Shown: positions 35,955 through 45,404 of the stretch, piece after piece | Layout: the number at the start of each line of letters is the position of its first letter | How positions within the stretch are numbered: the stretch's first letter is position 1 | Assembly: GCF_001792775.2 (NCBI RefSeq) | Contig: NZ_MLGE02000001.1 | Coordinates: 295,970 to 359,969, forward strand | Source: Staphylococcus pseudintermedius | GTDB lineage: Bacteria; Bacillota; Bacilli; Staphylococcales; Staphylococcaceae | DNA: 64,000 nt | Direction: 5' to 3' | Position numbers and translations under genes: made by a program | The notes under the pieces: model-generated | The model's input: only the letters and a program-made list of their open reading frames with translations | Told to the model about the DNA's origin: nothing | Databases searched by the model: none

Positions 35955-35996
35955 GGTCACTTTTCTTTTGAAAAAGGGAGGTGACCCTTGTTTTTA
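35955..35996 (+). terminator. Terminator of bioDAFW
   Basis: GGTCAC pairs with GTGACC, with an inner TTTTC/GAAAA pairing, followed by CTTGTTTTT. It lies eight bases past the bioW stop. Confidence 0.5.
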
Positions 35997-36213
35997 TATA
36001 AAAATATGCGTGGTTTGATTTCGATAAAGAGGGGAAATATAACCGGAATGGATTGCGTATTATGGGTGGATGTGTTGATTTGAAAAGTGACATATATTGT
36101 CTTTACTTCAATTGCGTAAACGTAATAAAGAGATAAAAAAGTAGACGTCGAGACACGATATTTCTGCCATCTTAACATTTCCCGGGAAAACATGCATAAA
36201 GGAGGTTGTAAAA

Positions 36214-37248
36214 ATGAAGTGGGGGTTTTCAATAGGGTTAAGTTTAATGCTCATCTTCACAACGTTTCAAAGTGAAGCAGTCGCACCTAAATTTCAAAAA
36301 GGGGTGAATATTGATATTGCACGTAAAGATTATTCGTTGGAGACAATTAAAGAGATTGTTGATACGATAGCAAAATATGATGGGGACTATTTACAGTTGC
36401 ACTTTGCTGACGATCAACACCATGCGGTTGATTTACCAGGCATGTCACCAATGAAGCGGGATACATTGTCATATGAGGAAATTAAAACGCTCATCAAATA
36501 TAGCAATAAGCGTGACGTTATGGTAGTGCCCGATATTGATTTCCCGTCACATGCGGGTGCGTTGCTACAACAGTTGAAAAAACAAGATAAAGCTCGATAT
36601 AAAACGGTCGTGTCCGATTTTAGTACGAACACTGTAGACTATTTTGATAATCAAGAAGCAGTCAAATGGAGCAGCGAATATTTAAAAGACGTGATGTCGT
36701 TGTTTGAACAGCCAAAATTTAAAGGAGAACAACGAATAGTTATTGGAGGAGATGAGGTGCCTGGAGCGATGGACCATCAAAAAGCATTCGTACATTTCAT
36801 GAATAAATTAGCTGAAACAGCAAAAAATAAAGGCTACCAACCCCAAATTTGGAATGATAGCCTTACAAAGCAAGGTGTTCAGCAGTTAGATGCACATGTT
36901 TCTGTCTTATATTGGAATCAACACGAAGCCACACATCGTCAGCAAGCACATGTAGAGGATTTGGCAAAAGCAAATATCTCTGTGTTTAACTACAATGCAT
37001 CAACTTTATATTTTTTACCATCGTCTCAACATTCTAAACAAACGATTCAACAGCAACAACAATTTATTGAACGTTATTATGCTGACAATCGATTTAATTA
37101 TTTTAATGATGCACATCATGTCGTCGCCCAACCGAATATTCAAGGTTCTGCATTGTCATTTTGGGGTGAGCATGCGGAGACGTTGTCACAACAAGAAATA
37201 CTCCAACAACTTCAACCACTCATCAAAACGTATTTAACCCAAAATTAA
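36214..37248 (+). CDS. Dispersin-B-like GH20 beta-N-acetylglucosaminidase (PNAG hydrolase)
   Basis: A 344-residue GH20 enzyme with an N-terminal signal peptide (hydrophobic 4-19, likely cut near SEA), hence secreted. Motifs follow dispersin B: GVNIDIARKDYS, YLQLHFADD, VPDIDFPSHAGA and the catalytic IGGDE with Asp180-Glu181, then the WND, YWNQ and SFWGEHA aromatic residues lining the subsite. Dispersin B cuts the beta-1,6-GlcNAc polymer made by IcaAD. The gene's stop overlaps the icaC stop on the opposite strand, so it is physically tied to the polymer's own synthesis operon. AGGAGG precedes the ATG. Specificity for PNAG is inferred. Confidence 0.85.
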   Translation: MKWGFSIGLSLMLIFTTFQSEAVAPKFQKGVNIDIARKDYSLETIKEIVDTIAKYDGDYLQLHFADDQHHAVDLPGMSPMKRDTLSYEEIKTLIKYSNKRDVMVVPDIDFPSHAGALLQQLKKQDKARYKTVVSDFSTNTVDYFDNQEAVKWSSEYLKDVMSLFEQPKFKGEQRIVIGGDEVPGAMDHQKAFVHFMNKLAETAKNKGYQPQIWNDSLTKQGVQQLDAHVSVLYWNQHEATHRQQAHVEDLAKANISVFNYNASTLYFLPSSQHSKQTIQQQQQFIERYYADNRFNYFNDAHHVVAQPNIQGSALSFWGEHAETLSQQEILQQLQPLIKTYLTQN

Positions 37249-38303
37249 GACAGTTGAATATTTAAATTATAGGGCTGTTTGCCAATTGCGAATCGAAAAA
37301 TGCGAAACTCTCGTAAAAATAACCCGATACCTATACAAATACCAAGTGTATAGAGAAGTGAAATCGCGATAAAAACAAATGTTAAATCTGCAAAGTTCAA
37401 AAAGTATTCATACAGTGTGCTCAAAATGATGGGATGGAACAAGTAAATGAAAAATGAAAATGCACTAATCAAGTTGATTGTACCTAACATCATTTGTTTG
37501 AAATGAAGACAGAGGCTTAGCAACAACAAGAACATCAGTGTATGGTATAACATCAAATTTTCATTAAAGCTTGTCACCCATCCATAATCATGCTGTTGAA
37601 ATATAACAAACACGCCAAATGATAAAATCGCTAAAGTGATAATAATAAAGACGTATTGACGTAAAAAATTGATAACTGCATTATACCTCCTACCAATATA
37701 AGCCCCGAAAAAGAAAAAGAAAATCCAGCCGAGCATACATGTGTTTTCGCTTAATGGATAAATCGACATAAATTTTTCAGCAAATGCAGGATTCGTATCA
37801 AATTGATGTAAAAAACTAAACTGAATGATAAAGGAAAGAGCGAGCAAAATTTTACTATCAAATATTTTTGGGGATACTTTAAAAATGACATAGCTTAGTA
37901 AGACGAACTGCATAATGACGATAATAAAGTAACCGTGCCAACGTCCAAGCAATAAATTTTCGAACAGTTGATGTGTAAATGATGTTGCGGTAATTCTGCT
38001 CTCACTAAAACAATAAAATGTACCCACGATAAAGTAAGGCAGCAAAATGTATTTCACACGTGACCATATATAATTTACATTGACAGTTTCGTAATTTAAT
38101 GTTGTCAACAATTGAGACAAGATAATAAAACTTGGTGTACCGAAAATGACAATATGTTGCAAATAATAAATCAGTTTCAGTTCAGCAAGATTACTCGTAT
38201 CAAGATGACGCATAAATTCAGTGAAAATGTGCGTCAGAATGATAAGCATGCAGGTGAATGCTCGAAAATAGACGAGTTCTAGCTTTGTTTTACGACGCGT
38301 CAT
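37245..38303 (-). CDS. icaC: Polysaccharide intercellular adhesin membrane protein IcaC
   Basis: A 352-residue membrane protein with about ten helices and the acyltransferase-3 pattern (LELVYFRAFTCMLIILTH at the N-terminus, FFFGAYIGRRY in the middle). IcaC is needed for long, exported PNAG and is thought to O-succinylate or export it. The ATG at 38303 overlaps icaB by 14 bases and is preceded by GGGGTG. It is the last gene of icaADBC. Its stop overlaps the stop of the GH20 gene, leaving no room for a terminator between them. Confidence 0.92.
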   Translation of the reverse strand: MTRRKTKLELVYFRAFTCMLIILTHIFTEFMRHLDTSNLAELKLIYYLQHIVIFGTPSFIILSQLLTTLNYETVNVNYIWSRVKYILLPYFIVGTFYCFSESRITATSFTHQLFENLLLGRWHGYFIIVIMQFVLLSYVIFKVSPKIFDSKILLALSFIIQFSFLHQFDTNPAFAEKFMSIYPLSENTCMLGWIFFFFFGAYIGRRYNAVINFLRQYVFIIITLAILSFGVFVIFQQHDYGWVTSFNENLMLYHTLMFLLLLSLCLHFKQMMLGTINLISAFSFFIYLFHPIILSTLYEYFLNFADLTFVFIAISLLYTLGICIGIGLFLREFRIFRFAIGKQPYNLNIQLS

Positions 38304-39156
38304 GATTGAAAGCACCCCATTTTTTCACTAATTCATTAAAAGCGTCCTGGCTCACTAAAATACGTGGAATATAGTAGTTTTTATCATCGACAGACATTGC
38401 CTTTTCTTCCAACGTATAACCATATGAGATACCACTATCTTTAATTATTTCTACCGCTTCATCGTTCACTTGCCCATAAGGATAGGCAATGGCTGTTTCT
38501 TTACGATTGAAATGTTGATCGAGATAATCATTGCTTGTTTGCAAGTCATATTTCAGTACTTTAGAACTCACTGTTAACATTTTAGATTTCGTTTTTTCTA
38601 ATGAATGCAAATCATGTGTATGTGATTGAAAGGTCCATAAGCCTGAGCGTTCCATTTCTTCGAGTTCGTCTATAGTAGATAAATTCAAATTATGAAAGTT
38701 TTGAGCCCCAACTTCGCCAGTAACCACAAATCCTGTCGCAGGAACTTGATATTTCTTTAAGATAGGAAATGCATTTTTGTATATAGACTCGTCCATGTCG
38801 TCAAAATTAATCCAGACGCTTCGTTTCGGAAAGTGGCCTTCTCGTTTATAGCGAATCAACTCTTCATGCGTTAAAAAGTGTGCATCATGTGCTTTGAGCC
38901 ATTTGATTTGTCGTTCAAACTCGGCTTTACTCACACTATAAGTTGAAATTTCTTTACTGTTAGAAAAAATGAATAAAAATAAATCTAAAAAATCATCATT
39001 TCTGATTCTATGGTAATTTAAGGCCAGTGCGGTTTTATCGCCGTCATCTTTAAGTTTGTGCGTTTCTGCTTCTGCCTGATTCGTTGGGAAAAGTGCCATA
39101 GCCATTGTATAGACGACACACCCTATGGCTATGAAAAGTTTAAAGAAATTTACCAT
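38290..39156 (-). CDS. icaB: PNAG N-deacetylase IcaB
   Basis: A 288-residue NodB-type deacetylase with a signal peptide (hydrophobic 4-22, then TNQAEAET). Metal-site motifs are NFDDMDES (Asp119-Asp120) and SHTHDLH (His179-His184); YPYGQVNDEA is the catalytic-lid motif. It partly deacetylates PNAG at the cell surface, giving the polymer positive charge. It overlaps icaD by 17 and icaC by 14 bases, in the standard order icaA-D-B-C. Confidence 0.94.
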   Translation of the reverse strand: MVNFFKLFIAIGCVVYTMAMALFPTNQAEAETHKLKDDGDKTALALNYHRIRNDDFLDLFLFIFSNSKEISTYSVSKAEFERQIKWLKAHDAHFLTHEELIRYKREGHFPKRSVWINFDDMDESIYKNAFPILKKYQVPATGFVVTGEVGAQNFHNLNLSTIDELEEMERSGLWTFQSHTHDLHSLEKTKSKMLTVSSKVLKYDLQTSNDYLDQHFNRKETAIAYPYGQVNDEAVEIIKDSGISYGYTLEEKAMSVDDKNYYIPRILVSQDAFNELVKKWGAFNHDAS

Positions 39157-39466
39157 CGTTAATGCCTTCTTTCTTATTGCGATATAGATGAACGCATATA
39201 CTTGTAGTAAAAATCATTGTGATAATCACTATAAAAATCGCCATTTTTACAAAAATCTGATTCATTGAGTCTGGTTCAATATTGAGCACCGTTCGTATTA
39301 ATAACACCGAATGTGCGCTAATACGTAATAATGAACCGATAATTAAAATAAATGCAATCAAGCAATAAAGCCACAATGAAATAGAGAAGCAAAAGATAAT
39401 GACTTCTCGAATTAAATTTAATATGCTATGTTTCAATCTTTTTTTCCTCTGTCTGGACTTGACCAT
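39140..39466 (-). CDS. icaD: PNAG synthase accessory protein IcaD
   Basis: A 108-residue protein with a basic N-terminus (KSRQRKKRLKH) and two membrane helices (about 18-42 and 70-90). Size and layout fit IcaD, which stimulates the IcaA glycosyltransferase. Its start lies 34 bases inside icaA, so the two are coupled. IcaD sequences diverge widely, and the call depends partly on position. Confidence 0.87.
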   Translation of the reverse strand: MVKSRQRKKRLKHSILNLIREVIIFCFSISLWLYCLIAFILIIGSLLRISAHSVLLIRTVLNIEPDSMNQIFVKMAIFIVIITMIFTTSICVHLYRNKKEGINDGKFL

Positions 39467-40659
39467 GTTGCAAATTCACCTTTCTTTCTGAGCAATGCTT
39501 TCGGAAATGCTAACATCGCCACAAGTGCATTGAGAACCCAATAGATAGTGGGGTACCAGCTTAAATAAAATAGTGTAAACATATTTTGTTTTTCATAACG
39601 TGAATCGATGATTAAAGACACCGTAAACTGCACAATATTGATAAACGTTAAAATAAGTGCGGATAAAATAATGATTGAAAAGTGATATTGAAGATAATAA
39701 ATATCTAGAAAATTAGAATTCAAAAATGCCAACAATAAAGAAATGACAATCCAATACACCCAAATGAGCGAGAAAAACTGCTCGAATACAAGCATATATA
39801 AAGCGGGGTTCATCGATTTTAGTCCTTTTAAACCATCGCGAATGAGCACCTCTTGCCCACCTTGTGCCCACCGTATTCGTTGTTTCCATAAACCTGAAAC
39901 TGTTTCGGGGACAAGCATCCAACAAAGAGCACGTGGCTCGTATTTAATGTGGTAGCCGTGTAAATGGAACTTCCACGAAATTGCGATATCTTCAGTAATC
40001 ATATCAATATCCCAACGCCCTACAGCCTCAATTGCGCTTTTACGAAATAATGTAAACACACCAGAAATAGTGTTAATTTTCCCCATAATAGACTGGGCCC
40101 TTTTAATACTTCCGACCATACTGGCATATTCAATAGCCTGTATTTTTCCTAACAGTGCGCGTTTATTGCGAATACGCGGATTACCTGTAACTGCAGCGAG
40201 TTTTGGATTCTTTTTGAAATGTTCCAGCATAAAATACGGTCCGTCATTATCAATCATCGTATCCGCATCAATCCCCATTACATAATCATATGTTGCATAT
40301 TTTAGTCCTTGATTTAATGCATTTGCTTTTCCATTATTTTCTGGCAAATCAACAAAAATAAAATCTAATGTATTTTGAAGTCGATAAAGCATTTCTGTCG
40401 AGTTGTCAGAACTCCCATCATTAATCACGATGATTTCTTTATTTGGAAATTCTAACGCTACAATACTTTTAATCGTATCAGCTATCGTATCAGCTTCGTT
40501 AAAACATGGAATTAAAAATGAAATACCGTCCTCCCCAATATTTTTATTCGGCGCCTTTTTTAGTCGTATTTCATAAAAAAGGGCATAAAACAGTGTGCCG
40601 ACTATCCAATAAATAGACATAAATAAAGGATATAACAGCAGAATCAGTAAAATATCCAT
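39433..40659 (-). CDS. icaA: Poly-beta-1,6-N-acetylglucosamine synthase IcaA
   Basis: A 408-residue family 2 glycosyltransferase. It has N-terminal helices, ISFLIPCFNEADTI and VINDGSSDNS (UDP site), GIDADT (DxD), TEDIAISW (catalytic Asp region) and QRIRWAQGG (the QxxRW motif), then C-terminal helices. It polymerises UDP-GlcNAc into PNAG together with IcaD. The ATG follows AGGAGG. The gene leads icaADBC, and a promoter lies just upstream. No divergent icaR (TetR) is present; a WYL-type regulator takes the upstream place. Confidence 0.95.
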   Translation of the reverse strand: MDILLILLLYPLFMSIYWIVGTLFYALFYEIRLKKAPNKNIGEDGISFLIPCFNEADTIADTIKSIVALEFPNKEIIVINDGSSDNSTEMLYRLQNTLDFIFVDLPENNGKANALNQGLKYATYDYVMGIDADTMIDNDGPYFMLEHFKKNPKLAAVTGNPRIRNKRALLGKIQAIEYASMVGSIKRAQSIMGKINTISGVFTLFRKSAIEAVGRWDIDMITEDIAISWKFHLHGYHIKYEPRALCWMLVPETVSGLWKQRIRWAQGGQEVLIRDGLKGLKSMNPALYMLVFEQFFSLIWVYWIVISLLLAFLNSNFLDIYYLQYHFSIIILSALILTFINIVQFTVSLIIDSRYEKQNMFTLFYLSWYPTIYWVLNALVAMLAFPKALLRKKGEFATWSSPDRGKKD

Positions 40660-40722
40660 AACAATTAACCTCCTAAATCATAAGAGTGAAGGGAGGAGCG
40701 TTGTTATATATTGTTTAGGTAG

Positions 40723-40750
40723 ATAATATGAATCAAATATCTGAAATCAA
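40723..40750 (-). promoter_or_regulatory. Candidate promoter of icaADBC
   Basis: On the minus strand TTGATT (40750-40745) and TATTAT (40728-40723) are 16 bases apart. They lie about 65-90 bases upstream of the icaA ATG and just past the stop of the regulator gene, so ica need not be read through from it. Confidence 0.4.
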
Positions 40751-40756
40751 ACTAAA

Positions 40757-41638
40757 CTATTGTATTTCTTGAAATAAATAAACTTGGCAAAGTTGATTTA
40801 TATGAGTAACAAATTTTTTGTATAAGCGAGGTGGACCAATAATTCTAATATGAGGACTGTGTAGGAGACATAATTCGAATGCTTCGATAAATGCAATATT
40901 AAAGATGACTGTATAAAGATTGTCTTTTTTAGAAATAATTTTATTCACTTCATATAAATCTTTAATATGTGACCATACAGTTACATCCATTTCAAGCGTT
41001 ACTTCCATTTTATTGGATAAGGTTTGTGGTGCTTGATCATCGATTTCTACTTGGTGAATTCGTTTGATTTGTAAGTATTGTTCTTGTAAATCCATTCCCC
41101 GATATACGAGATACCAGTCTTCTTTAAAATGAATGACCTTAATAGGAAGTAAGCGTATCATGAATCCTTCTTCTGTTGTAATATTAAGCAATTGTCGCTC
41201 CTCAACCGCATGATATAACACGAGTAAAACTTTATGTGACATAAACTGGTTCGTACTTTTAATGGCTTTAAGATAAGTTTCATATTTTTGCTTATCATTC
41301 GGAAACAATACATTAATCATATATTTTAATGCTTCTTTCATACTATTAGGTATGACTGTTTTATTCGCCACTAAATAAATGAGTAAAATTTCAAGCCCTT
41401 CCAAATCTTTCATTTGATGGTTAGATTGAATAAGATAATTGTTATCTTTGTAGTTAAAAATAATATCCTTTTTCATCACCCATTCTTCATTGTCATAAAA
41501 ATAATTTCTAATGGCTTGAATATCTCTTTTGATTGTCCTTTCATTCACATTGAATTCATCAGCTAAAAGTGTCTTGTCAATTTTTTGTTGATGAATTAAC
41601 CGTGTATATATACTTAATAACCTATGAGCTCGTTTCAA
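40757..41638 (-). CDS. DeoR-type HTH/WYL-domain regulator upstream of ica
   Basis: A 293-residue regulator. The N-terminal helix-turn-helix (about 5-55) has TLLADEFNVNERTIKRDIQAIRNYF, as in DeoR/YafY proteins. The middle-to-C-terminal part resembles the WYL ligand domain (IKVIHFKEDWYLVYRG near 165-185). The start is a TTG preceded by GGTGAGG. It lies directly upstream of icaADBC in the same orientation, where S. aureus and S. epidermidis carry the divergent TetR-type icaR. It is a candidate ica regulator, but linkage is the only evidence. Confidence 0.75.
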   Translation of the reverse strand: MKRAHRLLSIYTRLIHQQKIDKTLLADEFNVNERTIKRDIQAIRNYFYDNEEWVMKKDIIFNYKDNNYLIQSNHQMKDLEGLEILLIYLVANKTVIPNSMKEALKYMINVLFPNDKQKYETYLKAIKSTNQFMSHKVLLVLYHAVEERQLLNITTEEGFMIRLLPIKVIHFKEDWYLVYRGMDLQEQYLQIKRIHQVEIDDQAPQTLSNKMEVTLEMDVTVWSHIKDLYEVNKIISKKDNLYTVIFNIAFIEAFELCLLHSPHIRIIGPPRLYKKFVTHINQLCQVYLFQEIQ

Positions 41639-42134
41639 TGCCTCACCTTCTCTCTTTTACTGTATTATAAGTAATGCTTGGGACATTTATGTGTACAACT
41701 TAGTTTCAATTCAATGTCACTTTTTAAAGAATAGGTAACAAACACTTTACACGAATATCTTAAAGGACAAATTATGTCATCGTGATGTATATATTTAATA
41801 AAGATTGAGGCTTAATTATAAAATAAAGTGACATAAATACAGTGCTAATAGTAATTTAATCCGATATAAGTAACATACTATTACTAAATTTTGATGGACA
41901 TATTGAATGGAAGAATCAGTGCGAGGTGTAGAGAAGCCGTTGAATTCTTAGTGAATGATGTTTCAAAAAATGGGACTCTTTTTAAGTAAGATAAATCTGT
42001 TGTGTTAAAGTGTTTGATGAAAACCCACGATATAATAGGCACGAATTAAGCGATAAATAGAGAGTTTAATAAATTTTTGAATCATTGCTGAAATTTGAAA
42101 GTGATGTATGGCAATGCAATATGAAAACATAAAA
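41639..42134. other. Intergenic region without a supportable gene
   Basis: AT-rich DNA between the WYL regulator and the DoxX gene terminator. A 31-codon frame starts at 41894 but has no ribosome site and no recognisable content. The region next to 41639 should hold the regulator's promoter. Nothing else stands out. Confidence 0.3.
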
Positions 42135-42192
42135 AACCAGGGCGTACTTGTGATATCATGCAGTTGAACTGCCACACAAGTGCGCCCTGGTT
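42135..42192 (-). terminator. Strong terminator of the DoxX gene
   Basis: AACCAGGGCG and CTTGTG pair with CACAAG and CGCCCTGGTT, a stem of about 18 bp with two mismatched positions. Six Ts follow on the minus strand. It is one of the longest hairpins in the window. Confidence 0.85.
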
Positions 42193-42210
42193 GATAGTCA
42201 AAATAAAAGT

Positions 42211-42735
42211 TTAAACGCTTGTATCTTTAGTTTCTGGATGATAGTTAAAGATGCTGAAAAACTTTTTGCTTAAAAGTGATTTTAAGAAACGATCCACGCC
42301 GAAGTGTCCACTATTGTAACCAGCGACAAAGATGAAAAATCCGATTAAAATATAGAGTGGATTGATTGAAACGGTTCCAGCGAATAAGAATAAAAAGTTT
42401 AATACTAAACCGATGAATGCCCCGATTGGAGTGAATAGGCCAAAAATTAATAGTAGGCCAACAACAATCTCTGAAATTGGTATTAATATATTAATAAATG
42501 GTGTCATCGGTAGCACAATATGTTCTAAAAACGAAGTGAATAGTGGGTATTGTGTACTACCATCCACACCTATAACAGGGTGAAGCACAGCGTTTTGTAG
42601 AAAACCACCAGCGTCGAACCCCTTGCCATTCGTAATTTTTCCTAGACCTGCCATAAACCAACCGTATCCAAGGTAAATACGGAAAATAAGCAATAAAATA
42701 CTTGCTATAGTACTTTGTTGTAACCATCTAATCAT
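42211..42735 (-). CDS. DoxX-family membrane protein
   Basis: A 174-residue protein with four membrane helices. The DoxX signature RIYLGYGWFMAGLGKI comes at the start, and LIPISEIVVGLLLIFGLFTPIGAFIG and NSGHFGVDRFL follow, near the end. DoxX proteins in Gram-positives associate with thiosulfate/quinone or oxidative-stress functions; no partner gene lies beside this one. It is a single gene with its own terminator. A weak Rex-like palindrome lies 110 bases upstream. Precise role unknown. Confidence 0.87.
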   Translation of the reverse strand: MIRWLQQSTIASILLLIFRIYLGYGWFMAGLGKITNGKGFDAGGFLQNAVLHPVIGVDGSTQYPLFTSFLEHIVLPMTPFINILIPISEIVVGLLLIFGLFTPIGAFIGLVLNFLFLFAGTVSINPLYILIGFFIFVAGYNSGHFGVDRFLKSLLSKKFFSIFNYHPETKDTSV

Positions 42736-43062
42736 TAGACATACGCCTCCTCATTATATTTGTAAATGCATTGAATTGTTCGTAAGTATACTTTTTATAC
42801 TTCCGAATTTATTATATACAATCCTATCTCATTGCACAATATCAATGTGACAATGTTCACAAATTAGATGAATTTAATATCATTTATTTTTTATGTAACG
42901 GACAATAGAGGTATAGCTTAAAAGTGGGAAGTGAAGTTGACGGTGCAAATTTGAAATGTGATAGCTTCTTTCTAAATGGTTTGAGGGCAGAGGGGAATTA
43001 CATTAATCATGTGACTAAAGAAATGCACCAGACAATAAAACATAAGCATATATTACACTACA
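42736..43062. other. Intergenic region between doxX and azoR terminator
   Basis: The DoxX promoter side contains ATGTGACAATGTTCACAA at 42845-42862, a partial Rex-like palindrome. An open frame from 42924 lacks a ribosome site and runs through the azoreductase terminator into that gene's antisense strand, so I do not call it. Confidence 0.3.
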
Positions 43063-43102
43063 AAAAAGACGCTTCCATAAAGGATATGGTAAGCGCCTTT
43101 TT
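43063..43102 (-). terminator. Terminator of azoR
   Basis: GACGCTT and CCATA pair with TATGG and AAGCGCC (one mismatch). The arms are flanked by five or more As and Ts, giving a T-run on the minus strand 17 bases past the azoR stop. Confidence 0.7.
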
Positions 43103-43118
43103 AAGGTTAAAGTCAATA

Positions 43119-43745
43119 TTAGAAGTTGTGTCCAAGTTCTTCAGCTTGACGAAGTGAATGTGCTTTAATTTCTTCACTACGTTCTGGAGCAGCATGATGT
43201 CCTTCAACAATAATTGTTTCATAAGAAGGTACACCAAAGAATGCCATCATTGTTTTAATGTAACGGTCACCGTGTTCTAGGTCAACACCAGGGCCTTCAG
43301 AGTAGAAACCGCCACGTGCTTGAATGTGTAAAGCTTTTTTGTCAGTTAATAAACCAACAGGACCTTCTGGAGTATATTTGAAAGTTTTACCTGCTACTGC
43401 AACTGCATCGATATATGCTTTAAGTACAGGTGGGAATGATAAGTTCCACATTGGTGAAACGAATACATATTTATCTGCATTGATGAATTCATCAACGATT
43501 TCACCTAAACGATTTACTTTTTTCTCTTCAGCTTCTGTTAAAGTTTCTCCGTTTTGTAATTTACCCCAACCAGTAAAGACATCTGCATCAATTTGTGGGA
43601 TATCTTCTTTGAATAAGTCGATGTGTACAACTTCATCTTCTGGGTGCGCTTTTTCGTAAGTTTCTTTAAAAGTTTTACCGGCAGCCATTGAAGCTGAAAG
43701 TAATTCGTCAAGAGGGTGTGCTGTAATATAAAGTAATTTAGCCAT
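43119..43745 (-). CDS. azoR: FMN-dependent NADH-azoreductase
   Basis: A 208-residue flavodoxin-fold enzyme. [20 protein letters not shown] is the FMN-phosphate site, [17 protein letters not shown] the AzoR/AcpD motif, and ARGGFYSEG the third FMN contact. It reduces quinones and azo compounds with NADH and is thought to protect against electrophile stress. The ATG at 43745 follows AAGGAAGG. It is monocistronic. Confidence 0.93.
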   Translation of the reverse strand: MAKLLYITAHPLDELLSASMAAGKTFKETYEKAHPEDEVVHIDLFKEDIPQIDADVFTGWGKLQNGETLTEAEEKKVNRLGEIVDEFINADKYVFVSPMWNLSFPPVLKAYIDAVAVAGKTFKYTPEGPVGLLTDKKALHIQARGGFYSEGPGVDLEHGDRYIKTMMAFFGVPSYETIIVEGHHAAPERSEEIKAHSLRQAEELGHNF

Positions 43746-44005
43746 AATTATGATTTCCTTCCTTTTTTCAAGAATTGATAATGTTATTATAACAGGTATA
43801 AAAAATATATCAACAAAAAAACCTCGAATTCGTAATTTTTTTTGGAATGCTTCGTGAAAGTTTCTATTTATGAGAAAAAAGCATCATAAGGACAGTGTAG
43901 GTTTAGTGGAGAAAGCAAATGGATCGGTGCATTATTGTAAAGGTGTACTGTTATTGGTATAGTGAATTGACGTGATTAAAGTGACACATATAAAGGAGTA
44001 TTCAC

Positions 44006-44698
44006 ATGACAACTTTACCAACTGCGGGGAAACCTATTTATTATCGCGATTTTATCATTGTCCCTGTCTTTATTTTATTGCAATACACTTTTCCGTTATT
44101 AGCAGAAGAAGTTTTCCCGAATCTATTAGAGAGGCATTTTGATTATACGTTACAACCATCAGGCTACAACATTCTTTTTAATGTAATGATGTGCTTGGCC
44201 CAAGTGATTGTTATCGCCATTTTTATGTTGTTACATCGCCAACATGTTGTTGCTAGGATCAAAACGCAACTCATTGGTATGCGTCAACATTTGTGGCGTA
44301 TCATCATCGTTTATTTATTGCTAGTTAGCTTTATTTTTATTTATCAGCGTGTCATTCCTCCAATGACGATACAGGATGATTTAATTACAATACCACTAAG
44401 TTTTGTGACGATTGGCATTTTAACTCCAATAGTTGAAGAATTGTTATTTCGACATCTCATTATTGGTGAACTCGGAAAAAAATGGGGATTTCGATGGATG
44501 GCGGTCGTTTCTATAATTGCTTTTGGTGCAGCGCATTTCCTTCATTTTACATCGATATGGACATTTGTCCCCTATATGGTTGGAGGGATTGCGATGACAT
44601 ACATCTATATCGCTTCAGGACGCAATATTTTAGTTGCAATAACGCTTCACATTATGATTAATTCAGTATCTCAAATTTTAAGTATGTTGGGCATTTGA
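44006..44698 (+). CDS. CPBP-family intramembrane metalloprotease
   Basis: A 230-residue protein with about six to seven helices and the CPBP motifs EELLFRH near 147, FGAAHFLHF near 173 and ITLHIMINS near 214. AAAGGAG precedes the ATG. It stands alone, unlike the shorter CPBP gene at 2503 that sits in a peptide/ABC cluster. In S. aureus relatives act in surface-protein display or virulence regulation (MroQ and Spd families), but nothing here shows which. Confidence 0.85.
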   Translation: MTTLPTAGKPIYYRDFIIVPVFILLQYTFPLLAEEVFPNLLERHFDYTLQPSGYNILFNVMMCLAQVIVIAIFMLLHRQHVVARIKTQLIGMRQHLWRIIIVYLLLVSFIFIYQRVIPPMTIQDDLITIPLSFVTIGILTPIVEELLFRHLIIGELGKKWGFRWMAVVSIIAFGAAHFLHFTSIWTFVPYMVGGIAMTYIYIASGRNILVAITLHIMINSVSQILSMLGI

Positions 44699-44959
44699 TA
44701 CGTGTCTAAGTTTTTCATTTTTCTCATTTACGTGGGGGATCGTGTAAATAGGTCATTTCTACCTGTTGTGTAAAGAGATGAATGTGTATCAGTATGACAA
44801 TTTAGTATAGAAAAGGCGATAAAGGGTATCATGTTAAAATTGAATGTGACAAGTTTCTATTTATATAATGAAAACAATAAGAGTAAGCACTGCAATGTTC
44901 ACTTTGAAGCGAAGTTTTCGAGGTCATAGTCAATATTAATAGAGAAAGTAGGTCATTTG

Positions 44960-45376
44960 ATGGATGATATTGATCTAAAAATATTAAAACTGCTAAAAAC
45001 AAACGCACGTATGAAAGTGAAAACCATATCTTCTATAGTGATGTTATCAGAACCCAGTGTTAAAAATCGAATTTCTAAAATGATAGAGTCGAAGGTGATT
45101 CACGGGTTTAATGTAGATGTGAACTATGAAAAGTTAGGTTACATGATTGGTTTTTTCATGAAAGTGACCGAAATTAAAATAGCAATTTCAGAATTTGAAA
45201 AACGCCTTCAACAATTTTCGGATTTTCGAGAATACTATGCTGTGACTGGAACTGAAAAATATATCATACATGGATATACAAAAGATATTGCGAGTTTAAA
45301 TGCGTTGATTTTGAAAATGGAACGTATTGCAGAATTCAACACATCTATCGTATTACATCAAGTGAAGAAGGATTGA
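44960..45376 (+). CDS. Lrp/AsnC-family regulator
   Basis: A 138-residue protein: an N-terminal helix-turn-helix (DIDLKILKLLKTNARMKVKTISSIVMLSEPSVKNRI) and a C-terminal RAM/effector domain (about 65-135; YAVTGTEKYIIHGYTKDI). The ATG at 44960 follows AGTAGG. It is convergent with sadA, the aromatic amino-acid decarboxylase. Lrp regulators sense amino acids, so control of sadA is plausible, but only adjacency supports it. Confidence 0.88.
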   Translation: MDDIDLKILKLLKTNARMKVKTISSIVMLSEPSVKNRISKMIESKVIHGFNVDVNYEKLGYMIGFFMKVTEIKIAISEFEKRLQQFSDFREYYAVTGTEKYIIHGYTKDIASLNALILKMERIAEFNTSIVLHQVKKD

Positions 45377-45404
45377 CATGAAACGTTAGAATCAAACATA
45401 AAGC

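Noticed and set aside
41894..41989. Mini-ORF MDILNGRIS... in the gap between the WYL regulator and doxX
   Set aside because: No ribosome site, promoter or recognisable content.
42924..43157. Plus-strand frame of 77 codons before azoR
   Set aside because: No ribosome site; it passes through the azoR terminator and ends inside azoR antisense.
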